From NCBI RefSeq assembly GCF_900176145.1, contig NZ_FWWY01000001.1:3548360-3612359 (forward strand): a DNA stretch of 64,000 bases, given 5' to 3'. Below are positions 56,016 through 64,000 of the stretch, piece by piece. The DNA is from Sulfobacillus thermosulfidooxidans DSM 9293. Its GTDB lineage: Bacteria; Bacillota; Sulfobacillia; Sulfobacillales; Sulfobacillaceae. A program made the translations under genes and the position numbers. Under the pieces are notes generated by a model that had not been told where the DNA came from, made no database searches, and was given only the letters and a program-made list of their open reading frames with translations. Position 1 is the stretch's first letter. The number at the start of each line of letters is the position of its first letter.

Positions 56016-56788
56016 TAGATATACTTCCTCATATGATTTAACGCCGCTTTTTCGAGTCGGGACACTTGAGCCTGACTTATGCCAATCTCATCGGCGACTT
56101 CCATTTGCGTTTTCCCATCAAAAAATCGCATGGTGAGAATAAGCTTTTCCCGGTCCGTGAGACGTCTCATGGCTTCGCGAATGGCCAAACTTTCTAACCA
56201 GTTGCGATCATGATTTTTCTCATCGCTGATTTGATCCATGACAAAGATTGGATCGCCTCCGTCGTGATAAATGGGCTCGAACAAGGAAACCGGTTCTTGA
56301 ATCGCATCCAGCGCGTATAACACTTCTTCGCGCGGAACACTAAGTTCTTCAGCGATTTCACTAATTGTCGGTTCTTTGGAATAGCGGTGAACTAAACCAT
56401 CACGGACCTGAAGGGCTTTATATGCAATGTCCCGCAAGGAGCGGCTGACGCGAATCGGATTGTTGTCACGCAAATATCGCCGAATCTCACCAATAATCAT
56501 GGGCACTGCATAGGTCGAAAATTTAACATTTTGGCTGAGATCAAAATTATCAATGGCTTTCATCAGCCCGATACATCCGACTTGAAACAGGTCATCACTA
56601 TGTTCTCCTCGATTTTGAAAACGCTGGATGACCGACAGCACTAAGCGAAGATTCCCATTAATTAATTCATCCCGTGCGGTCTCATCGCCTGATTGCATGG
56701 CCTGAAACAACTCCCGCATTTTTGCATTGCCCAAAACGGGCAACTTGGCCGTATTGACACCAGGGATTTCGACTTTGTTTAATGGCAT
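56015..56788 (-). CDS. sigG: RNA polymerase sigma factor SigG (late forespore)
   Basis: 257 residues. It begins MPLNKVEIPGVNTAKLPVL, the SigG-specific N-terminus (compare NKVEICGVDTSKLPVL). Region 2 (DLFQVGCIGLMKAIDNFD, FSTYAVPMIIGEIRRYLRD) and region 4 HTH (TQMEVADEIGISQAQVSRLEKAAL) are complete. The start is ATG 56788; the extension to 56833 precedes the family start. It has its own apparent sigma-F promoter. Confidence 0.96.
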   Translation of the reverse strand: MPLNKVEIPGVNTAKLPVLGNAKMRELFQAMQSGDETARDELINGNLRLVLSVIQRFQNRGEHSDDLFQVGCIGLMKAIDNFDLSQNVKFSTYAVPMIIGEIRRYLRDNNPIRVSRSLRDIAYKALQVRDGLVHRYSKEPTISEIAEELSVPREEVLYALDAIQEPVSLFEPIYHDGGDPIFVMDQISDEKNHDRNWLESLAIREAMRRLTDREKLILTMRFFDGKTQMEVADEIGISQAQVSRLEKAALNHMRKYI

Positions 56789-56837
56789 ATCCCCTTTATT
56801 CCTCCCCGGAGTTGTATCAGCAACTAACTTCATTGAG

Positions 56838-56867
56838 AAGTATCACCAAAGGAGGAGGAGGATATAC
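56838..56867 (-). promoter_or_regulatory. Probable sigma-F promoter of sigG-spoIIR
   Basis: Minus strand: -35 GTATA (56867-56863) matches GYWTA at every position; -10 GGTGATACTT (56847-56838) matches GGNRANANTW at every position; spacer 15. It lies about 50 bases before the sigG start. The spacer is a (TCC)n run, and the -35 abuts the T-tract of the sigE terminator. Confidence 0.72.
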
Positions 56868-56907
56868 AAAAAGCTCTGGAATTTGCCAAAATTTGGCTTC
56901 CAGAGCT
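56868..56907 (-). terminator. Terminator behind sigE
   Basis: Arms AGCTCTGGAA (minus-strand 56907-56898) and TTCCAGAGCT (56881-56872) pair over 10 bp with further pairing inside (CCAAA/TTTGG). TTTTT follows. It separates spoIIGA-sigE transcription from sigG. Confidence 0.9.
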
Positions 56908-56949
56908 CATAGAGGTTATCCGTGGATGGGATCAGATGACAAAGACAGT

Positions 56950-57693
56950 CTATTCCATGCGGTGAAATTCCTTGCGCAGGCGTTTAATGATGCGCTTTTC
57001 TAAGCGAGAAATATACGATTGGCTAATCCCTAATGAATCGGCCACTTCTTTTTGGGTTCGTTCCACACCATCAACCAATCCAAAACGCAATTCCATAATG
57101 CGACGTTCGCGGGCATTAAGCTTGCTTAAAGCTTTTTTAAGCATGGTACGGTCCACTTCATCTTCTAAACGCTTGTAAATAATATCATTTTCTGTCCCCA
57201 ACACATCAGACAGGAGCAATTCATTACCGTCCCAATCGACATTGAGCGGTTCATCAAAAGACACTTCCGAACGAGTCCGAGAATTTCGGCGGAGATACAT
57301 CAAGATTTCATTCTCGATGCATTTTGATGCGTAGGTAGCGAGTTTGATTTTTTTGTCCACATTAAAGGTATTCACCGCTTTGATGAGCCCGATAGCCCCA
57401 ATAGACACTAAATCCTCAATCCCAATTCCTGTGTTCTCAAACTTGCGGGCAATATAGACGACGAGTCGTAAATTGCGTTCAATTAACACGGAACGCACGC
57501 TATCTTCACCGTTGCCCAATAATGAGAGAAGGTTGGCTTCTTCATCCCCGGTAAGGGGCGGGGGCAGTGCTTCACTGGAGCCAACATAATGAATCTCGGT
57601 GGCGGATTGGTCCCAGCCGAGAATCGCGGATAAAAATTGCCGAATCCGATGAATCCACGTCGCGCCATGCGGCGATTGCCATTCTGCAATCAT
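56950..57693 (-). CDS. sigE: RNA polymerase sigma factor SigE (pro-sigma-E)
   Basis: 247 residues. The inhibitory pro-sequence occupies the first 40 or so residues, and the SpoIIGA cleavage region appears as [13 protein letters not shown] (residues 36-48). Regions 2 ([27 protein letters not shown]) and 4 ([21 protein letters not shown]) are complete. ATG 57693 overlaps the spoIIGA stop (ATGA) and has AAGGGG 7 bases upstream. It acts in the mother cell. Confidence 0.97.
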   Translation of the reverse strand: MIAEWQSPHGATWIHRIRQFLSAILGWDQSATEIHYVGSSEALPPPLTGDEEANLLSLLGNGEDSVRSVLIERNLRLVVYIARKFENTGIGIEDLVSIGAIGLIKAVNTFNVDKKIKLATYASKCIENEILMYLRRNSRTRSEVSFDEPLNVDWDGNELLLSDVLGTENDIIYKRLEDEVDRTMLKKALSKLNARERRIMELRFGLVDGVERTQKEVADSLGISQSYISRLEKRIIKRLRKEFHRME

Positions 57694-58562
57694 GCACCCA
57701 CCCCTTCTTGATTTAATGTCACAATGCAGTCGGGAGAAACCAGAGCAAAATAAGAACGGTCGGCGGAAACATTAGCATTCGTTAGAGCTAACGAAACGGG
57801 AGCTAAAGGAAACCATCGTCCCTGAAATTGCCCCTGCGCCAAATCCAGAGCAACGACAGGCAAAATGCCTTGACCACCGATGGATTGATACCGAACGGTG
57901 CCTAATCGTCCTCGCCAGTCTTCCGGGACCGGGTCATGCTTCCCCGCCAAAAACGATGAGACCCATGCCAACACACTCTCCGGCAGCCATTCGATGGCTT
58001 GGCTGACTTCCAGGACAATCACAGGTCGGCGCAAGACCGGATCACGCATCCGATTACCTGAATCCCACAAGCACCGTACCGTAAGCATCTTTTCTGCAAG
58101 AACGAGACGGACCTCACCAAGTTGAGATTCACCTAAGTACTGCCGAATTCGCTGATGCGGTACAAAGCGACCAATCAGCCACAGAATAACGGGAACCGTC
58201 AGTCCAACAAGTATCCACGAGGGAAGAAAATTGTGCGGAATCCATGTGAGAACCACTAGCGCAATGCCACCAGCAAGAATTGTCATCGCGATAAAAATGA
58301 CGTAGGCCTTCATCCACAAACGCCATGGCAATTTTTCCACGGCCACGATCACAACGAAGGCCGGCCATATCATCATGATTTCCCAAGGTACGGCATAGAG
58401 ATTTTGTGTCAGCAAAACCCACAAGGTCGGCAAGGTTCCCAGCACGGAACCTAAAACCAAACGCCAAAGGCGGATGCGTCGATCAAGCAGCACAATGGTC
58501 ACGCGTAACAGCGACCAATCCATAATGTAGCTTATAGCGAGTGTGCCTACTGCACTAACCAT
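57690..58562 (-). CDS. spoIIGA: SpoIIGA, pro-sigma-E processing aspartic peptidase
   Basis: 290 residues. Four or five N-terminal membrane helices (to about residue 132), then a soluble aspartic-protease-like domain with the catalytic Asp167 in [13 protein letters not shown]. It is the receptor and protease that cleaves pro-sigma-E on SpoIIR contact. ATG 58562 has GGGG 8 bases upstream. No Spo0A box could be fixed in the region upstream. Confidence 0.93.
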   Translation of the reverse strand: MVSAVGTLAISYIMDWSLLRVTIVLLDRRIRLWRLVLGSVLGTLPTLWVLLTQNLYAVPWEIMMIWPAFVVIVAVEKLPWRLWMKAYVIFIAMTILAGGIALVVLTWIPHNFLPSWILVGLTVPVILWLIGRFVPHQRIRQYLGESQLGEVRLVLAEKMLTVRCLWDSGNRMRDPVLRRPVIVLEVSQAIEWLPESVLAWVSSFLAGKHDPVPEDWRGRLGTVRYQSIGGQGILPVVALDLAQGQFQGRWFPLAPVSLALTNANVSADRSYFALVSPDCIVTLNQEGVGA

Positions 58563-58704
58563 AGGCTCATCCCCTTTTGGCGTATTGATCAACCTTATTC
58601 GATGCATATGCGTAACATATCTGAGGTATGTCTGACGTGAAGTATTTTAAGGACAATAGATTGCAAAGACTGTCAGTTTGCCGAAGCCCTCACGAAAACT
58701 TGAC

Positions 58705-58740
58705 GACAAAATAAGGGCCGTCTTGGCATCCGACGGCCCT
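58705..58740 (-). terminator. Terminator behind ftsZ
   Basis: AGGGCCGTC and GACGGCCCT, a perfect 9-bp stem around a 9-base loop (58714-58740). On the minus strand TTATTTTGTC follows. It lies 20 bases behind the ftsZ stop and isolates the spoIIGA operon. Confidence 0.93.
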
Positions 58741-58759
58741 CATCTTTTACAAAACTATC

Positions 58760-59827
58760 TTAATTTCTTCGGCGCAAAAATGCGGGAATATCCAAATCAT
58801 CGTTATTCGCAAAAGGCTTAATCTCTACTTCTTCGCGTTCGCGGATTTCTGCCTCCGGTCGGCTCATAATCCGGTCCCCAGAAAATCCCGTAGCAATGAC
58901 GGTGACGCGCACTTCGTCTTTCAAACTTTCGTCAATGACCGCTCCAAAAATAATATTCGCTTCCGGATCAGCGGCCTGAATGACAATTTCCGCTGCTTCG
59001 TTGACCTCAAATAATGCTAAGTCGTTACCACCGGTAATATTGAGCAATACCCCTCTTGCCCCGTCAATGCTGGTTTCCAGCAATGGACTAGAGATGGCCG
59101 CTTTGGCCGCTGCGGCTGCACGATTTTCGCCTTGGCTCACGCCCACACCCATTAATGCCGAGCCCATTTCCGACATAATTGTCTTCACGTCCGCAAAATC
59201 GAGGTTGATAAGTCCAGGAACCGCAATTAAATCAGAAATACCCTGAACACCTTGTCGCAAAACATCATCGGCAATCCGGAACGCTTCCATAATCGAGGTG
59301 CGTTTTTCAACAACTTGCAATAAACGGTCATTCGGAATGGTAATGAGAGTGTCTACTTTGGCCTTTAAGGTGGCGGCACCTTTTTCAGCAAATGTTTGTC
59401 GCCGCCGTCCTTCAAAGGTAAAGGGTTTGGTCACGACTCCAACGGCCAAGGCCCCCACTTCTTTCGCAACCTCTGCCACGACGGGGGCGGCACCAGTCCC
59501 CGTGCCACCTCCCATTCCTGCGGTAATGAAAACCATGTCAGCGCCTTTTAAGGCATCGGCTATTTGTTCACGACTTTCTTCAGCAGCTTTCGCCCCGATA
59601 TCAGGATTGGCCCCCGCTCCCAATCCTTTGGTTAATTTCGTACCAACTTGCAACCGGGTAGGCGCCATCGACAATGCTAAAGCTTGAGCATCCGTATTGA
59701 TCGCGATGAATTCGACACCTTTTAACCCGGCTTGGATCATCCGGTTGACAGCATTGGTACCACCCCCGCCGACGCCAACCACCTTTATGACGGCAAAATT
59801 CTCAGCCGATTGATCAAATTCCAGCAT
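58760..59827 (-). CDS. ftsZ: FtsZ cell division GTPase
   Basis: 355 residues. Tubulin-like GTPase that forms the Z ring. GTP-binding GGGGTNAV near the N-terminus and the tubulin signature [14 protein letters not shown] are clear, with the T7-loop [11 protein letters not shown]. The conserved C-terminal peptide is [12 protein letters not shown], the site for FtsA and SepF. GGAGG is 7 bases before the ATG. Confidence 0.98.
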   Translation of the reverse strand: MLEFDQSAENFAVIKVVGVGGGGTNAVNRMIQAGLKGVEFIAINTDAQALALSMAPTRLQVGTKLTKGLGAGANPDIGAKAAEESREQIADALKGADMVFITAGMGGGTGTGAAPVVAEVAKEVGALAVGVVTKPFTFEGRRRQTFAEKGAATLKAKVDTLITIPNDRLLQVVEKRTSIMEAFRIADDVLRQGVQGISDLIAVPGLINLDFADVKTIMSEMGSALMGVGVSQGENRAAAAAKAAISSPLLETSIDGARGVLLNITGGNDLALFEVNEAAEIVIQAADPEANIIFGAVIDESLKDEVRVTVIATGFSGDRIMSRPEAEIREREEVEIKPFANNDDLDIPAFLRRRN

Positions 59828-59860
59828 GCAAAATCCTCCCCATCTCCGAATCCGCTAAGT

Positions 59861-61057
59861 TTATCCCCACAAATTTACCCAAAATTGTATAAGACGGCGC
59901 CACAATGTTTCCGGTTCCGGTGCCACCCCGTCACGCATCATGGCCTTCGCAACCCCAACCACTGTTGCGTAACCGGGGCTCTTGGAAAGATCTGATAATC
60001 CGCCTAATCCGTATGGACCGCCAATTCGAACGGGCCAGCCCCACCGTGTTGCTAAATGCGAGTCTAATCCTTTGAGAAGTGCCCCGCCACCAGTCATGAC
60101 AACACCCGCCGCAGGTCCCTTTGTCCATTCAATTTTTTGAAGTTGCTTTTCAACATAATCTGTCCATTCATCGATTCGAGCCGCAACAATCTCTTGGAGC
60201 TCCTTAATCGGAATGAGTTTCACAGCTTGGCCACTTACCGCCCGTACTTCTAAAGTTCCTTCGCGCTCCGAGCCTACTGCTGCATGTTCCAATTTGAGTC
60301 GTTCGGCTTGGGTGGCCACCACGCCCAAGCCCACGGACAAATCTGATGTAATGGATTCACCGCCTAAAGGCACGACACCGAGATATTGCAAATGACCACC
60401 ACGATAGACCGAAACACCGGTCGTTCCACCACCCACATCGAGATGCACAACGCCCACTTGTTTTTCATCATCCGACAACACCGCATTCGCTGATGCTTCA
60501 GGAGCCGGAACAAAATTTAAAACGTTTAGTCCTGCCATGTTTACGACATGGCGCAAATTGCGGATGACCGTATTTAATCCCGACACAACAAAGACATCCG
60601 CTTCCATGGTGTGGGCAACCATACCTACAGGATCTACCACACCGCGAAATCCGTCAACGGCGATTCCTCGACGAATCACGCGAATGACTTCGCGGTCATT
60701 CCCCAGGCTGACATGGGACGCCTTTGCCATAACATGTTGCAAATCTTCCTCACGAATCACCCCGGTCTTCAGCGCGATTTTGCCCTGTCCCGGTGTCAAC
60801 GTCAAATGTTCTCCATTGATGGCAACAGCAGCCTGCGTCAATTCGGTTCCCGCCATACTATTGGCCCGATTTGCCGCATCCCGGATGGCGAGAGCAACCC
60901 GTTCGACCTCAAAAACTAATCCCCGACGCATCCCCACAACAGGCGTGGCGGCGATTCCTAGAACCGCTAATTCTCCATCCGTTTTAGCCTCCGCAACCAA
61001 TGCGGACACTTTGGTGGTTCCAACGTCGAGAGCAAGCATTAGTTGGCGTTTAGGCAC
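59861..61057 (-). CDS. ftsA: FtsA, actin-like division protein
   Basis: 398 residues. Actin/HSP70 fold ATPase that tethers FtsZ to the membrane. The phosphate motif ALDVGTTKVSALV, the 1C/SHS2 subdomain (roughly residues 85-165), VHLDVGGGTTGVSV and MTGGGALLKG are visible. The C-terminus ends in a short amphipathic helix (WRRLIQFWVNLWG). GTG 61057 has GGAGG 6 bases upstream. It is directly upstream of ftsZ. Confidence 0.96.
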   Translation of the reverse strand: MPKRQLMLALDVGTTKVSALVAEAKTDGELAVLGIAATPVVGMRRGLVFEVERVALAIRDAANRANSMAGTELTQAAVAINGEHLTLTPGQGKIALKTGVIREEDLQHVMAKASHVSLGNDREVIRVIRRGIAVDGFRGVVDPVGMVAHTMEADVFVVSGLNTVIRNLRHVVNMAGLNVLNFVPAPEASANAVLSDDEKQVGVVHLDVGGGTTGVSVYRGGHLQYLGVVPLGGESITSDLSVGLGVVATQAERLKLEHAAVGSEREGTLEVRAVSGQAVKLIPIKELQEIVAARIDEWTDYVEKQLQKIEWTKGPAAGVVMTGGGALLKGLDSHLATRWGWPVRIGGPYGLGGLSDLSKSPGYATVVGVAKAMMRDGVAPEPETLWRRLIQFWVNLWG

Positions 61058-61179
61058 ATCACACCTCCGGCTGACTTTATCGACAATACTCCCCTCTTCC
61101 TTTTCTCGCTGCTAAGCCAATATTCCTGCATTCAATGAACAGAATGATAGAATTTTGTCTGCTCTACCCACTCACTGAA

Positions 61180-61206
61180 AAGACCTCGCCTGATTACGGC
61201 AAGAGG
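61180..61206 (-). terminator. Weak terminator-like hairpin behind murA
   Basis: Minus strand: GCCTCTTGCC (61206 leftwards) and GGCGAGG with a two-base bulge, followed by TCTTTTC. Imperfect, but in the right place between murA and ftsA. Confidence 0.4.
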
Positions 61207-61249
61207 CCCTCAAAATCTCAGGGGCGAACGATGATTTCAGAAAGAGCGG

Positions 61250-62506
61250 CTACCTGGCAACAATGTCTGCACCTAAAGAACGCAGACGATAATCCAGATT
61301 TTCGTAGCCACGTTCGATGACTTCGCGCCCACGAATAACCGTTTCTCCCTCCGCAATCAACGCCGCATTGACCAACGCGGCCCCCGCTCGGAGATCAGGA
61401 GCAGTGACCACGGTCCCATGTAATGGATGACCTCCATAAATGAGCGCTACGCGCTGATCCGCAACAATTTGTGCCCCAAGCCTTCTCAATTCGATGGTAT
61501 GACCCAAACGATTTTCAAACACGCGTTCGGTGATTAAATGAACCCCTGGCACTTGCAAGAGAAAGCTCATGAATTGGGGCTGCAAATCCGTCGCAAATCC
61601 AGGATAAGGTGCCGTAGCAATCGAGACCGGGCAGGGCTTAAAGACTCCTTCACTGACAACACGAACGGTTTCCGCATCGAGTTCCTCAATCATGACGCCC
61701 AGTTCTTTAAGCCGTGTCCATAGTCCGGGTAAATGATCAACCATACAGTTTTGCACCACAATATCGCCACCCGTGGCGGCCACGGCTAAAATAAACGTCG
61801 CCGCCTCAATCCGGTCTCCGATAATGGTGTGTTCAGTGGCCCCCAAATGAGGATTCCCGGTAACCCGGATGTCGGGAGTACCGGCTCCTCGAACAGTGGC
61901 TCCCAATTTTTCAAGAAATTGGGCCAAATCCACAATCTCGGGTTCCATTGCGGCATTCCGAATCCTGGTCTCGCCCTCGGCCATGGCTGCAGCCATCAAC
62001 ACATTTTCCGTGGCTCCCACACTGGGGAATGGGAAATGCACTTCATTGCCGTGAAGCCCGTCGGCGCGCAACACGGTACGGCCGTCTTCATCGCAAATGC
62101 GCGCCCCTAATTGTTCTAGGGCATACAAATGCAAATCAATGGGACGTTGTCCAATGGCACAGCCTCCCGGTTGTGTCGCTTCTGCCGCCCCGAGGCGTGC
62201 TAATAACGGTCCCAATAAAAAAATTGAAGCGCGCATTTCTTGCATTAATTCGGCTGGAACCACATAGTTATTAATAGTTCGCGGGTCGACAAAGATATCG
62301 GAACCCCGTCGTTCCACTTCGGCCCCTAAGGCCTGAAGCACTTGGCTCATAACACGAATATCGCGTAGGTCCGGCACATCATGCAATAACACGGGACGAC
62401 TAGCAAGAACCGTTGCTGCCATGATCGGCAAGGCAGCGTTTTTGGCGCCGTTTACTCGCACGGTTCCTGTAAGCCGCCGCCTTCCCCGTACCACAAATTC
62501 TCCCAT
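61250..62506 (-). CDS. murA: UDP-N-acetylglucosamine 1-carboxyvinyltransferase
   Basis: 418 residues. It adds enolpyruvate from PEP to UDP-GlcNAc, the first committed step of peptidoglycan synthesis. The Lys of VNGAKNAALPIMAA and the fosfomycin-target Cys116 in QPGGCAIGQRPIDLH are both present, so it should be fosfomycin-sensitive. The ATG (MGEFVVRG) matches the family start and has GAGGG upstream. It overlaps the murB end by 55 bases. Confidence 0.97.
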   Translation of the reverse strand: MGEFVVRGRRRLTGTVRVNGAKNAALPIMAATVLASRPVLLHDVPDLRDIRVMSQVLQALGAEVERRGSDIFVDPRTINNYVVPAELMQEMRASIFLLGPLLARLGAAEATQPGGCAIGQRPIDLHLYALEQLGARICDEDGRTVLRADGLHGNEVHFPFPSVGATENVLMAAAMAEGETRIRNAAMEPEIVDLAQFLEKLGATVRGAGTPDIRVTGNPHLGATEHTIIGDRIEAATFILAVAATGGDIVVQNCMVDHLPGLWTRLKELGVMIEELDAETVRVVSEGVFKPCPVSIATAPYPGFATDLQPQFMSFLLQVPGVHLITERVFENRLGHTIELRRLGAQIVADQRVALIYGGHPLHGTVVTAPDLRAGAALVNAALIAEGETVIRGREVIERGYENLDYRLRSLGADIVAR

Positions 62507-63435
62507 GTTCCCTCGGTTCCTCCCTCTCCGGGCCCGATCCAGCGCACTTCGGGCCGCAACACAATATGATAGCGCTGGAACACATGACAGCGAATCCGTC
62601 GCATCAACGTTAAGACATCACGAGCTTTAGCCTTGCCCCGATTGACAATAAAGTTCGCATGCACTGGAGATACCACCGCATCACCCACATGCCATCCTTT
62701 AGCGCCGATGCTCTCAATCAACCGCCCAGCATAATCGGGGTGAGGATTTTTAAATACACTGCCAGCATTGGCATCTCCGACTGGCTGAGTGCGTTTGCGG
62801 TAATCCATAAAATGACGCATGTTGTCTAAAATGGCATGCATATCACCATGCTTAAGCGTCATACTCGCTTCCAAGGCAATCCAATGACGTACCATAAATT
62901 GACTCCGACGGTACTCAAATCCCGCATCTGTGGCGCTCAAGGTCTTAATACCATATCCCGGCTCCCATACCCGTATTTGCTCCACGATGTTTCGCATTTC
63001 CGACCCGTGAGCTCCCGCATTCATCACCAATGCGCCACCCAAGGTTCCTGGAATACTCACCGCAAACTCGAGTCCCTGAAGCGCCGCTTGATGCGCTTTA
63101 TGGGCCAATTTGGTTAGTAAGACGCCCGCCCCCGCAACGATGCGTTCCTGATCAACCAAAATGTGGCGTAACGCTCTTGAGGTCGAAATCACCACAGCAT
63201 CTAATCCAAGATCTGACACCAACACATTGGTTCCTTGACCCAACACAAAAAAAGGAATTTCATGCTGATCAACCCAGTTCAGTATCTGAATCAGGTCCTC
63301 TTGTGAATTCGGTTGAACATAAACGGATGCCGGACCTCCAATGCGAAAAGAGGTGTGCCGAGATAATGGTTCGTTTTCTAAGACCGGACCAATATCCCAG
63401 TGACGCAATTCGGTCGCAATCTCTGACGCGTTCAA
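62452..63435 (-). CDS. murB: UDP-N-acetylenolpyruvoylglucosamine reductase
   Basis: 327 residues. FAD enzyme that reduces enolpyruvyl-UDP-GlcNAc to UDP-MurNAc. FAD-binding SIPGTLGGALVMNAGAHG and the catalytic Ser in NAGSVFKNP are visible; YRRSQF is also conserved. The C-terminal tail (after RPEVRWIG) is Gly/Glu-rich and extends 55 bases into murA, longer than typical MurB ends. Confidence 0.96.
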   Translation of the reverse strand: MNASEIATELRHWDIGPVLENEPLSRHTSFRIGGPASVYVQPNSQEDLIQILNWVDQHEIPFFVLGQGTNVLVSDLGLDAVVISTSRALRHILVDQERIVAGAGVLLTKLAHKAHQAALQGLEFAVSIPGTLGGALVMNAGAHGSEMRNIVEQIRVWEPGYGIKTLSATDAGFEYRRSQFMVRHWIALEASMTLKHGDMHAILDNMRHFMDYRKRTQPVGDANAGSVFKNPHPDYAGRLIESIGAKGWHVGDAVVSPVHANFIVNRGKAKARDVLTLMRRIRCHVFQRYHIVLRPEVRWIGPGEGGTEGTWENLWYGEGGGLQEPCE

Positions 63436-63450
63436 TGCACACCCCTCCTG

Positions 63451-64000
63451 CTACCGTTCGTGAGCTTCTAGAATCGTTCGTGCGATCTTTTCAGACGCCA
63501 ATGGATCATAAATCGCCAAAGCAGCCGACGCCATTTTACCACGTCGATCCCTATCTTTGAGGATGGCAATTAGTTCCGTTTCGCCACGTTTCAGCAAATC
63601 CGGCTCCGGTATCAGGATCCCGGCTTGACGGTTCGCAATCACTTGCGCGTTTTTTGTTTGATGATCTTCACTGACATGGGGAGAGGGCACCAAAATTGAC
63701 GGAAGCCCAAATGCTGTGCAATCGGCTATCGTCATAGCCCCTGCCCGTCCCAAAAAAACATCGCTCATGCGATAAAACTTTTGAATCTCATAAAAGTATT
63801 CGAAGACCCGAACCTGTTTTGGGTTCCAAGTCGGAATATGGTTCAATTGCTCCATAATCCCCGTATAATACCGACGACCTGTTGCCCATAATAAGACCCA
63901 TTCGGGATGTTCTTGAAATCGCGGCAAAAACTGTAACCAAAAACGGTTGATAGCCTCCGCCCCTTGACTCCCTCCCGTAGCCAATATCACAATCTGGTCA
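63451..64000 (-). CDS. murG: MurG, UDP-GlcNAc:lipid I GlcNAc transferase, N-terminus outside window
   Basis: Partial: about 183 C-terminal codons are inside the window and the start is beyond 64000. The C-terminal domain motifs are present: ATGGSQGAEAIN (the second glycine loop), RAGAMTIADCTAFGLPSILVP and HVSEDHQTKNAQ, which hold the UDP-GlcNAc. It makes lipid II at the membrane. It lies 15 bases before murB in the same direction. Confidence 0.95.
   Translation of the reverse strand, partial: DQIVILATGGSQGAEAINRFWLQFLPRFQEHPEWVLLWATGRRYYTGIMEQLNHIPTWNPKQVRVFEYFYEIQKFYRMSDVFLGRAGAMTIADCTAFGLPSILVPSPHVSEDHQTKNAQVIANRQAGILIPEPDLLKRGETELIAILKDRDRRGKMASAALAIYDPLASEKIARTILEAHER

Noticed and set aside
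58563..58700. Possible Spo0A boxes before spoIIGA
   Set aside because: Strings such as TTGTCCT and GACAGTC were seen, but none matches TTTGTCRAA well enough to claim.

Overview
This window looks like a chromosomal segment of a spore-forming member of the Bacillota. It carries sigE, sigG, spoIIGA, spoIIR, a spoVR operon, an alpha/beta-type SASP gene and a YIEGIA pair. It also has a division/sporulation/pyrimidine gene order close to that of Bacillus subtilis. Gene content and protein character suggest a Sulfobacillus-like lineage of deep-branching Clostridia; this is an inference, not something the sequence proves. Nearly all large genes are on the minus strand and many overlap by 1-4 bases (ATGA, GTGA, TAATG), which implies long translationally coupled operons. 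I found no rRNA, tRNA, CRISPR array or prophage.

Region 1 (1-7.1 kb) is mixed: a calcium-type P-type ATPase cut by the window edge, small unknown proteins, citrate synthase, a TetR regulator and a divergent Nudix hydrolase. Region 2 (7.1-8.8 kb) is a visibly GC-rich insertion sequence with an intact DDE transposase. Region 3 (8.9-19.6 kb) has a zinc-ribbon membrane protein, the prkA-yhbH-spoVR operon, a nucleoside deaminase, a CorA transporter with a tiny coupled ORF, the YIEGIA protein with its small partner, a nitroreductase, a PduO-type cobalamin adenosyltransferase, and a DUF2512 membrane protein that appears to start at ATT.

Region 4 (19.0-34.2 kb) runs leftward: MFS exporter, DUF2007-like protein, pyruvate kinase, D-amino acid aminotransferase, a 51-residue protein, trmL, a Ca2+/H+ or Na+/Ca2+ exchanger, SASP, a creatininase-family amidohydrolase, aspartate aminotransferase, murD, typA, a short dnaE and a DUF2301 membrane protein. 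murD has a suspicious A7 run that puts its natural start out of frame.

Region 5 (34.4-47.3 kb) holds rqcH, the complete de novo UMP operon pyrR-pyrB-pyrC-carA-carB-pyrK-pyrD-pyrF-pyrE and a divergent mscS. The pyr leader has a clear promoter, PyrR-binding loop and intrinsic terminator.

Region 6 (47.3-64 kb) continues leftward from the right edge: murG (partial), murB, murA, ftsA, ftsZ, spoIIGA, sigE, sigG, spoIIR, ylmC/ymxH, pgeF, yggS, sepF, yggT, divIVA, ileS, lspA and rluD. ileS is preceded by a T-box leader with extra structure upstream. sigG has an apparent sigma-F promoter lying against the sigE terminator. With spoIIR directly behind sigG, the signalling set that turns on sigma-E (SpoIIR to SpoIIGA to pro-sigma-E) lies in one block. 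No ftsQ/divIB is present between murA and ftsA.

I did not find a wholly new multi-gene system. The least explained items are the long structured ileS leader, the murD A7 frameshift, the ATT start, the murA-ftsA junction lacking ftsQ, and three small uncharacterised ORFs.
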